From: Streptococcus mitis
GTDB lineage: Bacteria > Bacillota > Bacilli > Lactobacillales > Streptococcaceae
DNA: 64,000 nucleotides
Assembly: GCF_005144795.1 (NCBI RefSeq)
Contig: NZ_SWFJ01000004.1
Coordinates: forward strand, 1-64,000
Direction of reading: 5' to 3'
In this document: piece by piece, positions 1 through 8,265 of the stretch
How the letters are laid out: the number at the start of each line of letters is the position of its first letter
How positions within the stretch are numbered: the first letter of the stretch is position 1
Program-made: the position numbers and the translations under genes
Notes under the pieces: generated by a model
Seen by the model: only the letters and a program-made list of their open reading frames with translations
Told to the model about the DNA's origin: nothing
Databases searched by the model: none

Positions 1-54
1 GGTTTTCGGAACTTCGAAAACTTCAAAAAACGGATTTTTATTGCTCTGAATATC

Positions 55-83
55 AAAAAAGAAAGGACTAAATCTGTCCTTTC
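55..83 (-). terminator. Intrinsic terminator of lytB
   Basis: On the minus strand an 8-bp GC-containing stem (GAAAGGAC / GTCCTTTC, 7-nt loop) is followed by six T residues. It lies about 65 nt downstream of the lytB stop codon and has no other gene to serve. Confidence 0.8.
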
Positions 84-146
84 TCGAGCTTAGCTTTTCT
101 TCAACCCACTACAGTTGACAAAGAGCCAGTTATCGTTGCTTATCTT

Positions 147-2048
147 TTAATCTTTTCCACCAAGTCGACTGTTAATATTCATCATAATACTAGCTATTTT
201 TTCACCCCAGTACGGATCTGATGCATAGCGAACATTCATTCCTGTCGCTTTATTTCCAAGGTGATTTCTTCCACGGTCAATATAGTTCTCACGAATCCAC
301 TTGGCCGCACCAAGAATTCCTTTATCTACATCATCAAATTTCTTAGCTGAATCATAAGGACTGGTATCGTAAGCAGCTATACCGAAGAAGTTATTTTTAT
401 CATTAGCAATTTGGCTACGTCCCCAAGCACTTTCTAGCGCACTGTGAGCCATTAAATAGAGAGCATTGATACCGTAACGTTTTTCAGCTTCTTTAAAAAT
501 TGCTCCTTTACCAGCAAGACGGCTGTTTCGGATATTCATCATCGAATAAACTCTATTTAATTCATCCGCACTATAGTTGGTTGGTTCAGTTAAATTTTTG
601 AAAAGGAAACGATTTTTGATAGTAAACCCATCGAAATGTTCTCCATCCTTTGAATAATACTTCTTACCAATTTTCATAGCTGAAGTATGTGGAGCTACCC
701 GAATACTAGTGTATGGAGAAAGTTCATGATATAGGAATCTTCCGTCAGTAGTATAGTGAGGAATAAACTCACTTCCTTCCTCAACTAAAGTCAAATCGCT
801 TTGATTCATATAACCAGACAAGCCTGATATTGAAACAGCTAGACGACTACCCTTGCTTTTAGAGCCATCATGGGTCACAATACTTCCCTGATTGACATAG
901 CTCAAAATATCTCCTGATTCGCTATAAATATAGGCTGTGATTGGTTTAACCTTAAAATATTTTGGGATTTGAATCCACTTTCCGTTATCTTGGAAGAAGT
1001 ACTCTTTATTTTTGATGTTAAAACCACCAGTAACATAGCTGCCATCTTCTTTTAGATAGTACCATGCATTATAGTTAGGATCAAAAATCCATTCATTCTT
1101 GGCCATATAACCACCTGATTTTAGGTAATAAGCACCAATCCATTCACGTGAAGCATAAGCACCACCTGATTTCAGGTAAAACCAGCTATTATAAGATTTA
1201 TCAAAAATCCATTCTTTTTCAGCCATTGCTCCACTATTTTTTAGATAGTAAGCATCTTTCCACTGATTACTGGCCATCACACCATCATTATTAAAATAGT
1301 ACCATGTGTCCTTAATCTTTTCCCATTTATTACGAAGGATTTTTCCTGAATCTGTAGCATAATACCATTTATCAGTAATCTTCACCCAAGCATTTTGAGC
1401 CATCGCCCCACTACTATTAAGAAGATAATCGTTCACTAGAGCATTGCTAGCCATGACTCCATCTTGCTTGAAGTAATACCAAACATTGCCAATTTTTTCC
1501 CATCTATTACGAACAATCTTTCCTGAATCTGTAGCATAATACCATTTATCAGCAATTTTTAACCAGGAATTTTCTACCATTGCTCCACTAGTATGAAAAG
1601 CATAGTCATTAACAATAGTATTGCTGGCCATGACTCCATTTTGATCAAAGAAATACCAGACACCCGCAATCTTTTTCCAGTTTTTGATTGGTTGATTATT
1701 CTCATAAAAAAGCCATTTCCCATGCCCTTTCTGCCAACCAGTCTTAGGAACTTCTGCAACTTTTTCTTTGTTTGAAATAGCCTCTTTTTTAGAATTATTT
1801 TCTTCTACAACAACTGGCTCTTTCTTTTTTTCTGTTTTTTCAGTTTCATTCTTTGTATGTTCAACAACTTTTTTCTCTTCTGATACTGGAGTCTGATTTT
1901 TATCTTTAGACTGATTTTTGTCCACAGATTGACTCTTATTCGTCGTTTGACTTTGGTCTGTTGTTTTACTATCTTCAGCAAAGACTGATGCTGTGGGCAC
2001 AATTGCCAATGCAAGAACTGCTGTACTTACAAGTAGTATTCTCTTCAT
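147..2048 (-). CDS. lytB: Choline-binding endo-beta-N-acetylglucosaminidase LytB
   Basis: A 633-residue cell-wall hydrolase that cleaves peptidoglycan glycan strands to separate daughter cells at the pole. It starts with a signal peptide (residues 1-24, ending SVFA) and then a Gln/Lys/Thr-rich linker to about residue 100. About a dozen choline-binding repeats of the W-x-x-x-x-x-x-WYYF type follow to about residue 350, and they anchor it to choline on teichoic acids. An SH3-like part comes next, and a GH73-type domain closes the protein. The motif ALESAWG contains the expected catalytic glutamate at residue 539. The N-terminal position of the choline repeats is the LytB arrangement and the reverse of LytA. 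A strong AGGGGAG ribosome site precedes the ATG. It is slightly shorter than pneumococcal LytB, mainly in repeat number. Confidence 0.93.
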   Translation of the reverse strand: MKRILLVSTAVLALAIVPTASVFAEDSKTTDQSQTTNKSQSVDKNQSKDKNQTPVSEEKKVVEHTKNETEKTEKKKEPVVVEENNSKKEAISNKEKVAEVPKTGWQKGHGKWLFYENNQPIKNWKKIAGVWYFFDQNGVMASNTIVNDYAFHTSGAMVENSWLKIADKWYYATDSGKIVRNRWEKIGNVWYYFKQDGVMASNALVNDYLLNSSGAMAQNAWVKITDKWYYATDSGKILRNKWEKIKDTWYYFNNDGVMASNQWKDAYYLKNSGAMAEKEWIFDKSYNSWFYLKSGGAYASREWIGAYYLKSGGYMAKNEWIFDPNYNAWYYLKEDGSYVTGGFNIKNKEYFFQDNGKWIQIPKYFKVKPITAYIYSESGDILSYVNQGSIVTHDGSKSKGSRLAVSISGLSGYMNQSDLTLVEEGSEFIPHYTTDGRFLYHELSPYTSIRVAPHTSAMKIGKKYYSKDGEHFDGFTIKNRFLFKNLTEPTNYSADELNRVYSMMNIRNSRLAGKGAIFKEAEKRYGINALYLMAHSALESAWGRSQIANDKNNFFGIAAYDTSPYDSAKKFDDVDKGILGAAKWIRENYIDRGRNHLGNKATGMNVRYASDPYWGEKIASIMMNINSRLGGKD

Positions 2049-2175
2049 TTTACTCCCCTAAGTAGATATTCATCTACATCATTCGTAATTAACTTTATTT
2101 TAACATAGTTAAAATATGAAGATATTACAAAATGATGAAAATTATGTGTCTTATTGACGATGATGATACCCTAGC

Positions 2176-3925
<1,750 letters not shown>

Positions 3926-3967
3926 GACTTTTCCTCCTTAAATTTTAAGGGGACCAGACAAAGAAAA

Positions 3968-3989
3968 GACCTTGCTAGTGCAAGGCCTC
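3968..3989 (-). terminator. Attenuator terminator of pyrK-pyrDB
   Basis: The minus-strand RNA forms GAGGCCUUGC-ACUA-GCAAGGUC followed by UUUUCUUU. It lies between the PyrR-type site and the pyrK ribosome site, as expected for the terminator of a PyrR attenuation system. Confidence 0.85.
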
Positions 3990-4057
3990 AGTTAAAATCG
4001 TACAACACAAGAGAGCACACTCAAAAAGTCCCCTCTAGAAAATTGTACTATTCTTTT

Positions 4058-4098
4058 ATCTGACACCTTGTGAGTCTCTCTGGACTCCCCTTAAAGGT
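4058..4098 (-). promoter_or_regulatory. PyrR-binding leader (anti-antiterminator)
   Basis: The leader RNA contains AGUCCAGAGAGACUC followed by ACAAGG, which matches the conserved PyrR-binding loop of Gram-positive pyr operons (ARUCCAGAGAGGYU). With UMP or UTP bound, PyrR stabilises this hairpin and so favours the downstream terminator. The PyrR gene is not in this window. Confidence is high because motif, terminator and gene all agree. Confidence 0.88.
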
Positions 4099-4110
4099 TA
4101 AATTTTTATT

Positions 4111-4139
4111 AGTATACTCTTTCAGCTAAAAAAAGTCAA
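4111..4139 (-). promoter_or_regulatory. Sigma-A promoter of pyrK-pyrDB
   Basis: On the minus strand, TTGACT (4134-4139) and TATACT (4111-4116) are separated by exactly 17 nt. Transcription would begin just upstream of the PyrR leader. The -35 box lies inside the stem of the gloA terminator. Confidence 0.8.
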
Positions 4140-4167
4140 GTAGAAAACGAACATTCTACTTGACTTC
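4126..4167 (-). terminator. Terminator of gloA, overlapping the pyrK promoter
   Basis: AAGTCAAGTAGAA and its complement form a long stem on the minus strand, followed by a run of T, 7 nt after the gloA stop codon. The 3' arm of the stem also supplies the TTGACT -35 box of pyrK. Confidence 0.8.
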
Positions 4168-4173
4168 ACGTGA

Positions 4174-4554
4174 TTATTTTTCACGAATGACTTCGACCTT
4201 GTATCCATCAGGGTCTTTGACAAAGTAATAGTTCGGTGCAGTTCCTGGTAGACCATTTGGCTCAGTCACTTCATAGCCTTTTGCACTGTGCTCTTGATGA
4301 AGCACCTCAAGATCAGGTGTACTGAGGGCGATATGGGCAAACCCATCTCCAACCACATAAGGACCGTGATCGTAGTTATAAGTCAACTCCAACTCATAAT
4401 CGTCACCTTCAAGTCCTAAATAGACAATCGTGAAGGCATGGTCTGGAAAATCTCTGCGACGCAATTCTTTAAATCCAAAAGCATCTTGATAAAATGCAAT
4501 TGATTTTTCAAGATTTTCTACTCGCAAGCAAGTATGTAGCATTTTTGAAGCCAT
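4174..4554 (-). CDS. gloA: Lactoylglutathione lyase (glyoxalase I)
   Basis: A 126-residue single-domain VOC-fold enzyme that isomerises the methylglyoxal-thiol adduct during detoxification. The metal ligands typical of glyoxalase I are visible: His in LHTCLRV at the N-terminus, Glu in YELELTYN, His in AHIALST and Glu in YKVEVIRE at the C-terminus. AAAGGAG precedes the ATG. It lies directly behind rplT, and the rplT terminator overlaps its translation signal, leaving almost no room for a promoter of its own. It is followed by its own strong terminator. Confidence 0.92.
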   Translation of the reverse strand: MASKMLHTCLRVENLEKSIAFYQDAFGFKELRRRDFPDHAFTIVYLGLEGDDYELELTYNYDHGPYVVGDGFAHIALSTPDLEVLHQEHSAKGYEVTEPNGLPGTAPNYYFVKDPDGYKVEVIREK

Positions 4555-4569
4555 ATTTTTCTCCTTTAT

Positions 4570-4604
4570 TTTTAAAAAGACTGGGACAATCCTGTTCCAG
4601 TCTT
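4570..4604 (-). terminator. Terminator of infC-rpmI-rplT
   Basis: AAGACTGG / CCAGTCTT form a minus-strand stem with a T tract (TTTTTAAAAATAAAGGAG) that runs into the gloA ribosome site. It starts 9 nt after the rplT stop codon. Confidence 0.8.
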
Positions 4605-4612
4605 ATCTGTTA

Positions 4613-4972
4613 TTATTTACCAAGTTTTGCTTTAGCTGCATCTGCAAGAGCTGTGAAAGCTGCTGCATCGTTAACAGCCAAGTCAGCAAGCATTTTACGG
4701 TTAACTTCAATCTCAGCCAATTTCAAACCATGCATCAATTGTGAGTATGAAAGTCCGTTCATACGAGCTGCCGCGTTGATACGAGTGATCCACAATTTGC
4801 GGAAGTCACGTTTTTTCTGACGACGGTCACGGTATGCATAGTAGTAAGAGTTCATTACTTGTTCTTTTGCAGTACGGAACAAGATGTGTTTAGCTCCATA
4901 GTAACCTTTTGCTAATTTAAGAATACGTTTACGACGTTTGCGTGATACAACGCCACCTTTAACACGTGCCAT
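4613..4972 (-). CDS. rplT: 50S ribosomal protein L20
   Basis: A 119-residue basic protein that binds 23S rRNA early in large-subunit assembly. The N-terminus [19 protein letters not shown] and the [20 protein letters not shown] stretch are diagnostic of L20. It is the last gene of infC-rpmI-rplT. In Firmicutes L20 represses its own operon by binding the leader upstream of infC, and a matching leader hairpin is present here. Confidence 0.98.
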   Translation of the reverse strand: MARVKGGVVSRKRRKRILKLAKGYYGAKHILFRTAKEQVMNSYYYAYRDRRQKKRDFRKLWITRINAAARMNGLSYSQLMHGLKLAEIEVNRKMLADLAVNDAAAFTALADAAKAKLGK

Positions 4973-5023
4973 GTTTTATTTCCTCCAAATATTTCCTAGA
5001 ATTGTTTACTTACAGTCAAGCTA

Positions 5024-5224
5024 TTATTTCAAGCGAGTAAGCATTGCTTTGATACGTTTGTAATCTCCTGAATGCACCATAGATGCTTTACGAAGATGAC
5101 GACGTTGTTTCTTAGTTTTTCCGTGGAAACGGTGAGAAGTGTAAGCACGGAAACGTTTAAGTCCACCAGAACCTGTACGTTTGAAACGTTTAGCTGATGC
5201 GCGGTGTGTTTTTTGTTTTGGCAT
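5024..5224 (-). CDS. rpmI: 50S ribosomal protein L35
   Basis: A 66-residue basic ribosomal protein starting [20 protein letters not shown] and containing the family motif [14 protein letters not shown]. It lies between infC and rplT in the standard order, with 32 nt to infC and 51 nt to rplT. Confidence 0.98.
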   Translation of the reverse strand: MPKQKTHRASAKRFKRTGSGGLKRFRAYTSHRFHGKTKKQRRHLRKASMVHSGDYKRIKAMLTRLK

Positions 5225-5256
5225 GATTTTTTCTCCTTTATTTAACTTTCTGACAA

Positions 5257-5778
5257 TTATTTTTTGTCAGTCGCTGGCGCCAATTGCATGAACATTTGAC
5301 GTCCATCCATTTTAGCACGTTGTTCGATGATTGCAATATCTTGAGTTGCTTCAGCAAACTCGGCTAAAACTTTTGCACCAATCTCTTTATGGGTAATCAT
5401 ACGACCCTTAAAGCGAATAGATACCTTAACTTTATTTCCTTTTTCAAGGAATTTGCGTGCATTGCGAAGTTTTGTATCAAAGTCACCCTTGTCAATCGTT
5501 GGACTTAGACGAACTTCTTTCACAGTAACAACACTTTGTTTTTTACGTTGTTCTTTTTGCTTCTTCTGGTACTCAAATTTGAACTTACCGTAGTCCATAA
5601 TTTTTGCAACAGGCGGTTTGGCTTGGGGTTGAATCAATACTAGGTCAACATTAGCGTTATCAGCCAAAGCTTGCGCTTCACTGAGTGGCTTGATACCTAA
5701 CTGTTCTCCCTCAAGACCGATCAAGCGAACTTCACGTACACGAATCTCATCATTGATGAATAAGTCTTGCTTTGCTAT
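5257..5778 (-). CDS. infC: Translation initiation factor IF-3, probable AUA start
   Basis: IF-3 binds the 30S subunit and checks start codon and initiator tRNA pairing. With the start proposed here the protein has 173 residues, the usual Firmicutes length. It begins in the [10 protein letters not shown] region and includes the linker [15 protein letters not shown] and the C-terminal domain VSIRFKGRM. The start is inferred. AAAGAGGTG lies 5-6 nt before an AUA codon at 5776-5778, and no ATG fits. Other genomes are often annotated from an upstream UUG in the same frame, which would fall inside the terminator tract of the leader. A non-canonical start is the hallmark of infC autoregulation, since IF-3 itself rejects such codons. 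Confidence 0.85.
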
Positions 5779-5802
5779 GGTTTTCACCTCTTTTGTTTTA
5801 TT

Positions 5803-5842
5803 AGAGAAAAACAATAGCGGACTCGTAAATATACAAGCCCGC
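5803..5842 (-). promoter_or_regulatory. L20-type leader attenuator of infC-rpmI-rplT
   Basis: The minus-strand RNA contains an 11-bp hairpin, GCGGGCUUGUA-UAUU-UACGAGUCCGC, followed by UAUUGUUUUUCUCU. This is a terminator placed about 25 nt before the infC ribosome site. It fits the L20 leader mechanism known in Bacillus, in which L20 binding favours this terminator. The competing antiterminator was not resolved. Confidence 0.75.
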
Positions 5843-5942
5843 ACGTTATGATAGCGTTTCTTAGAAACTTTTCATCCGTAGGGCCAGGCAACTTAATGTC
5901 ACAAGGCGAGAAGCTCTCACTTCTGCTTTTCTCAACTTTTAT

Positions 5943-5971
5943 ATGATACCAAGTTTTCTAGCCCTTGTCAA
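5943..5971 (-). promoter_or_regulatory. Promoter of infC-rpmI-rplT
   Basis: A perfect -35 TTGACA (5966-5971) and a -10 TATCAT (5943-5948), 17 nt apart on the minus strand. They give a leader of about 155 nt in front of infC. Confidence 0.8.
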
Positions 5972-6028
5972 GATAAAAAGTTATTTTTTTGAAAAGTTTG
6001 TGTTTATATTTTGACTTGATTTTTGAAT

Positions 6029-6060
6029 CAAAAAGAGAGAATCAAGTTGATTCCCTCTCT
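6029..6060 (-). terminator. Terminator of the ABC transporter pair
   Basis: AGAGAG-GAATCAA pairs with TTGATTC-TCTCT on the minus strand and is followed by TTTTT. It lies 35 nt downstream of the permease stop codon. Confidence 0.75.
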
Positions 6061-6094
6061 ATGTTAGTTTTTACTTATTTTCCCTATAGGAAAG

Positions 6095-7279
6095 CTAAAA
6101 CCTATTAAAAACTTCCTTTTTCCGTGAACTTCTCCATCTTTCGATAAATAGAATCCCCACTAACAAAAGGATAATCAGGCAAGGAAGTAAAACTAGCCCC
6201 ATGTCCCAATTTAGATTGACATTATCAATTTGCTTAGGTAATCTTCCAGACAAAATCTCCACTGAACGCAAGTAAGTAAAGGGAATCAGATGGGCAATAC
6301 TCTGAAGAGGCTGAATCGTTTGGATACCAAACAACAAGCCAACAATCCCAATGAGTGAAAGAAAGAGGATAGGCATTTTTTGCTTGAAAAAGTAAGCAAT
6401 CAAGTAGACGACTTCCACAATGACGATAAAAGCTAAGAAAGTTAAGAGCAAGCTAGGAAATAACACATCCTGTATCTTCCCAATAGTTACCTCTTGATTC
6501 GTTAAACTATTGAACGGGTAGGGATAATCTAACTGTCCAAAACCACTTATCAGGCTTCCCACTAGAAAAGAAAATCCACAAATTCCGATAAACAGCACAG
6601 TTACATATCCCACCCCAACTCCAAGAGAGGACATGGCAAATGTCACTTTTGAAAAAGGATATAAGTGAGCTGTGTCCAGATGATTTTGATATCTTTCTGC
6701 GAACAGTTGTGTTAGCATAAAAATAATACCAATCACAAACAAGGTTGGGATGATAGCCTCTAAAATCCAGACAATCTGATCAATCCCGTGGGTCGGAAAC
6801 TCCAAAGTATGTGCTTTTATGTTCAAGGGATACAGGGCTTGGTAAATCTTTCGTTGGCGGTCAATTGCCATTTTTAAGTCAGAGCTAGCAGTTGGGGCAT
6901 TTGACATAACTTCATAATTCTTCTCTTCATCTTGCCACTGCAAATAATAGGCTTCTTTCCATCGTCCTTCTTTTAACAAAGTCAGAATTTCTTTCTTTTG
7001 CGTTAAAAGATTTTTTTGCAATTCTAAATTACTTTTAACACTCTGGTATTCCTCCGAGCTGGTGTCAGACATTTGGGAAAGCTTCACTTCATTTTCATTG
7101 ATGATTCTCTCATCTTTTACAAGACGGGTTTCCAACTCGCTCTCCAAGCTGTGTGAGTTTGCAGTCTGACTATTTAAATAAAAGGTAACACCGAGTACAG
7201 ATGCAAATAAAAGTAAGATAATCCAGTTTAAACGACTTTTGAAAACTTTCTTTAACAAAAATAGGCTAATATCTTTCAT
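6095..7279 (-). CDS. ABC-2 type transporter permease
   Basis: A 394-residue membrane protein. One membrane segment at residues 17-32 is followed by a long extracellular, coiled-coil-rich loop (about 33-165, many Glu/Lys/Gln). Five or so hydrophobic segments then follow to the C-terminus, and the protein ends in a basic tail. This is the topology of ABC-2 exporter permeases with a large first loop. It overlaps the upstream ATPase by 4 bp, so the two are translated together. The substrate is not evident; such pairs in streptococci are often linked to peptide export or immunity. Confidence 0.75.
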   Translation of the reverse strand: MKDISLFLLKKVFKSRLNWIILLLFASVLGVTFYLNSQTANSHSLESELETRLVKDERIINENEVKLSQMSDTSSEEYQSVKSNLELQKNLLTQKKEILTLLKEGRWKEAYYLQWQDEEKNYEVMSNAPTASSDLKMAIDRQRKIYQALYPLNIKAHTLEFPTHGIDQIVWILEAIIPTLFVIGIIFMLTQLFAERYQNHLDTAHLYPFSKVTFAMSSLGVGVGYVTVLFIGICGFSFLVGSLISGFGQLDYPYPFNSLTNQEVTIGKIQDVLFPSLLLTFLAFIVIVEVVYLIAYFFKQKMPILFLSLIGIVGLLFGIQTIQPLQSIAHLIPFTYLRSVEILSGRLPKQIDNVNLNWDMGLVLLPCLIILLLVGILFIERWRSSRKKEVFNRF

Positions 7280-7869
7280 AACGAAACCTCTTCTATCTGC
7301 CCCTGATGAATGGTTACCATGCTATCGCAAATCTCCATTAACTCCTCTTTGTAGTGGGAACTCAAAAGAACCAGCTGTTCTTTTCTATCGATTTGTGCCA
7401 GCCTATCAAAAAACTTCTGTCGATAATACTCATCTAAGCCATTTGTTATCTCATCCATGAGCCAGCATTTCGCCTGACTGAGAAAATACATAGCAATCAC
7501 CAAGCGTTGCTTCATGCCTAAGGAATACTTGCGGATGGGAAGGTTGATATAGTCAGACATTTCCCAATAGGCGATTACGTCCCCCAAGTTTAGGTCTGAC
7601 TTCCAGATATTTTTTATGAGACGAAGGTAGTCCATCCCACTTAAGTTTCCATCCAGCCATTCAACGCTCTCATAATAAAACAAAGAAGGAGGGGCTGCGA
7701 TATGTCCACTACTAAGGGGAAGCAGCTTGCTCATAGCTCGGAACAGTGTCGTCTTTCCCGAGCCATTGATAGCAAGAACGCCATAAATTCTGCCCTTTTC
7801 AAATGTGAAATCAACATCTTGCAAGATGACTTGTCGCGTTTTTAAGGTAACATGAGTAAGATTTAACAT
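7276..7869 (-). CDS. ABC transporter ATP-binding protein
   Basis: A 197-residue ATPase of the exporter formed with the downstream permease. It has a Walker A of INGSGKTTLF, a degenerate signature YSLGMKQRLVIA in place of LSGGQ, and a Walker B in CWLMDEITNGLD. The ATG chosen has GGAGG eight bases upstream; an in-frame GTG 21 nt earlier lies within the ribosome site context and is less likely. It is short for an ABC ATPase, as many bacteriocin or immunity ATPases are. Confidence 0.8.
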   Translation of the reverse strand: MLNLTHVTLKTRQVILQDVDFTFEKGRIYGVLAINGSGKTTLFRAMSKLLPLSSGHIAAPPSLFYYESVEWLDGNLSGMDYLRLIKNIWKSDLNLGDVIAYWEMSDYINLPIRKYSLGMKQRLVIAMYFLSQAKCWLMDEITNGLDEYYRQKFFDRLAQIDRKEQLVLLSSHYKEELMEICDSMVTIHQGQIEEVSL

Positions 7870-7931
7870 ATACAGCCCTCCTTTTTTCACTCTTTAACGA
7901 TTGATAGTTTCCTGTCTAGTAGTTAATGACC

Positions 7932-8120
7932 TCATAGCGAACATAATGCCAATCGGACCAACTTTATAGTCATTATAGAGCAATAAGCAGACCATCTTGA
8001 AATATTTACATATTTATGTTCGTGGTAATTCATACTATACTTCCAAACAGTATTCCAATCATACCGATAACTTTTAGTAACTGTCACAGCTGATACACTG
8101 GACTGAAAAAGACCAATAGA
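7932..8120 (-). pseudogene. Degenerate small peptide frame upstream of the ABC pair (lactococcin 972-like?)
   Basis: The roughly 400 nt between the ABC ATPase and comEC hold no complete gene. One minus-strand frame stays open for about 60 codons without an ATG or ribosome site. Its translation contains SYRYDWNTVWKYSMNY and HEHKYVN, with spaced Trp, Tyr and His residues reminiscent of lactococcin 972-family bacteriocins, which usually sit just upstream of an exporter pair. The start and signal peptide are missing, so at best this is a remnant. The rest of the gap (8121-8265) is very AT-rich with nothing recognisable. Confidence 0.3.
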
Positions 8121-8265
8121 TCATAAACTAACTAATTAAACGGTTTTTACTAATTTTTAATGGTTTTATATCATCGACATTGAAGACGCTTTCATTATAT
8201 CGTTTTTATCATTATTATGCAACGGATTTTTAGTTTATTTTACTAATATATAATATTTGTCCTTC

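Noticed and set aside
1..54. Possible BOX or RUP fragment at the left edge
   Set aside because: Only short matches to A-rich words are visible and the sequence is cut by the window.
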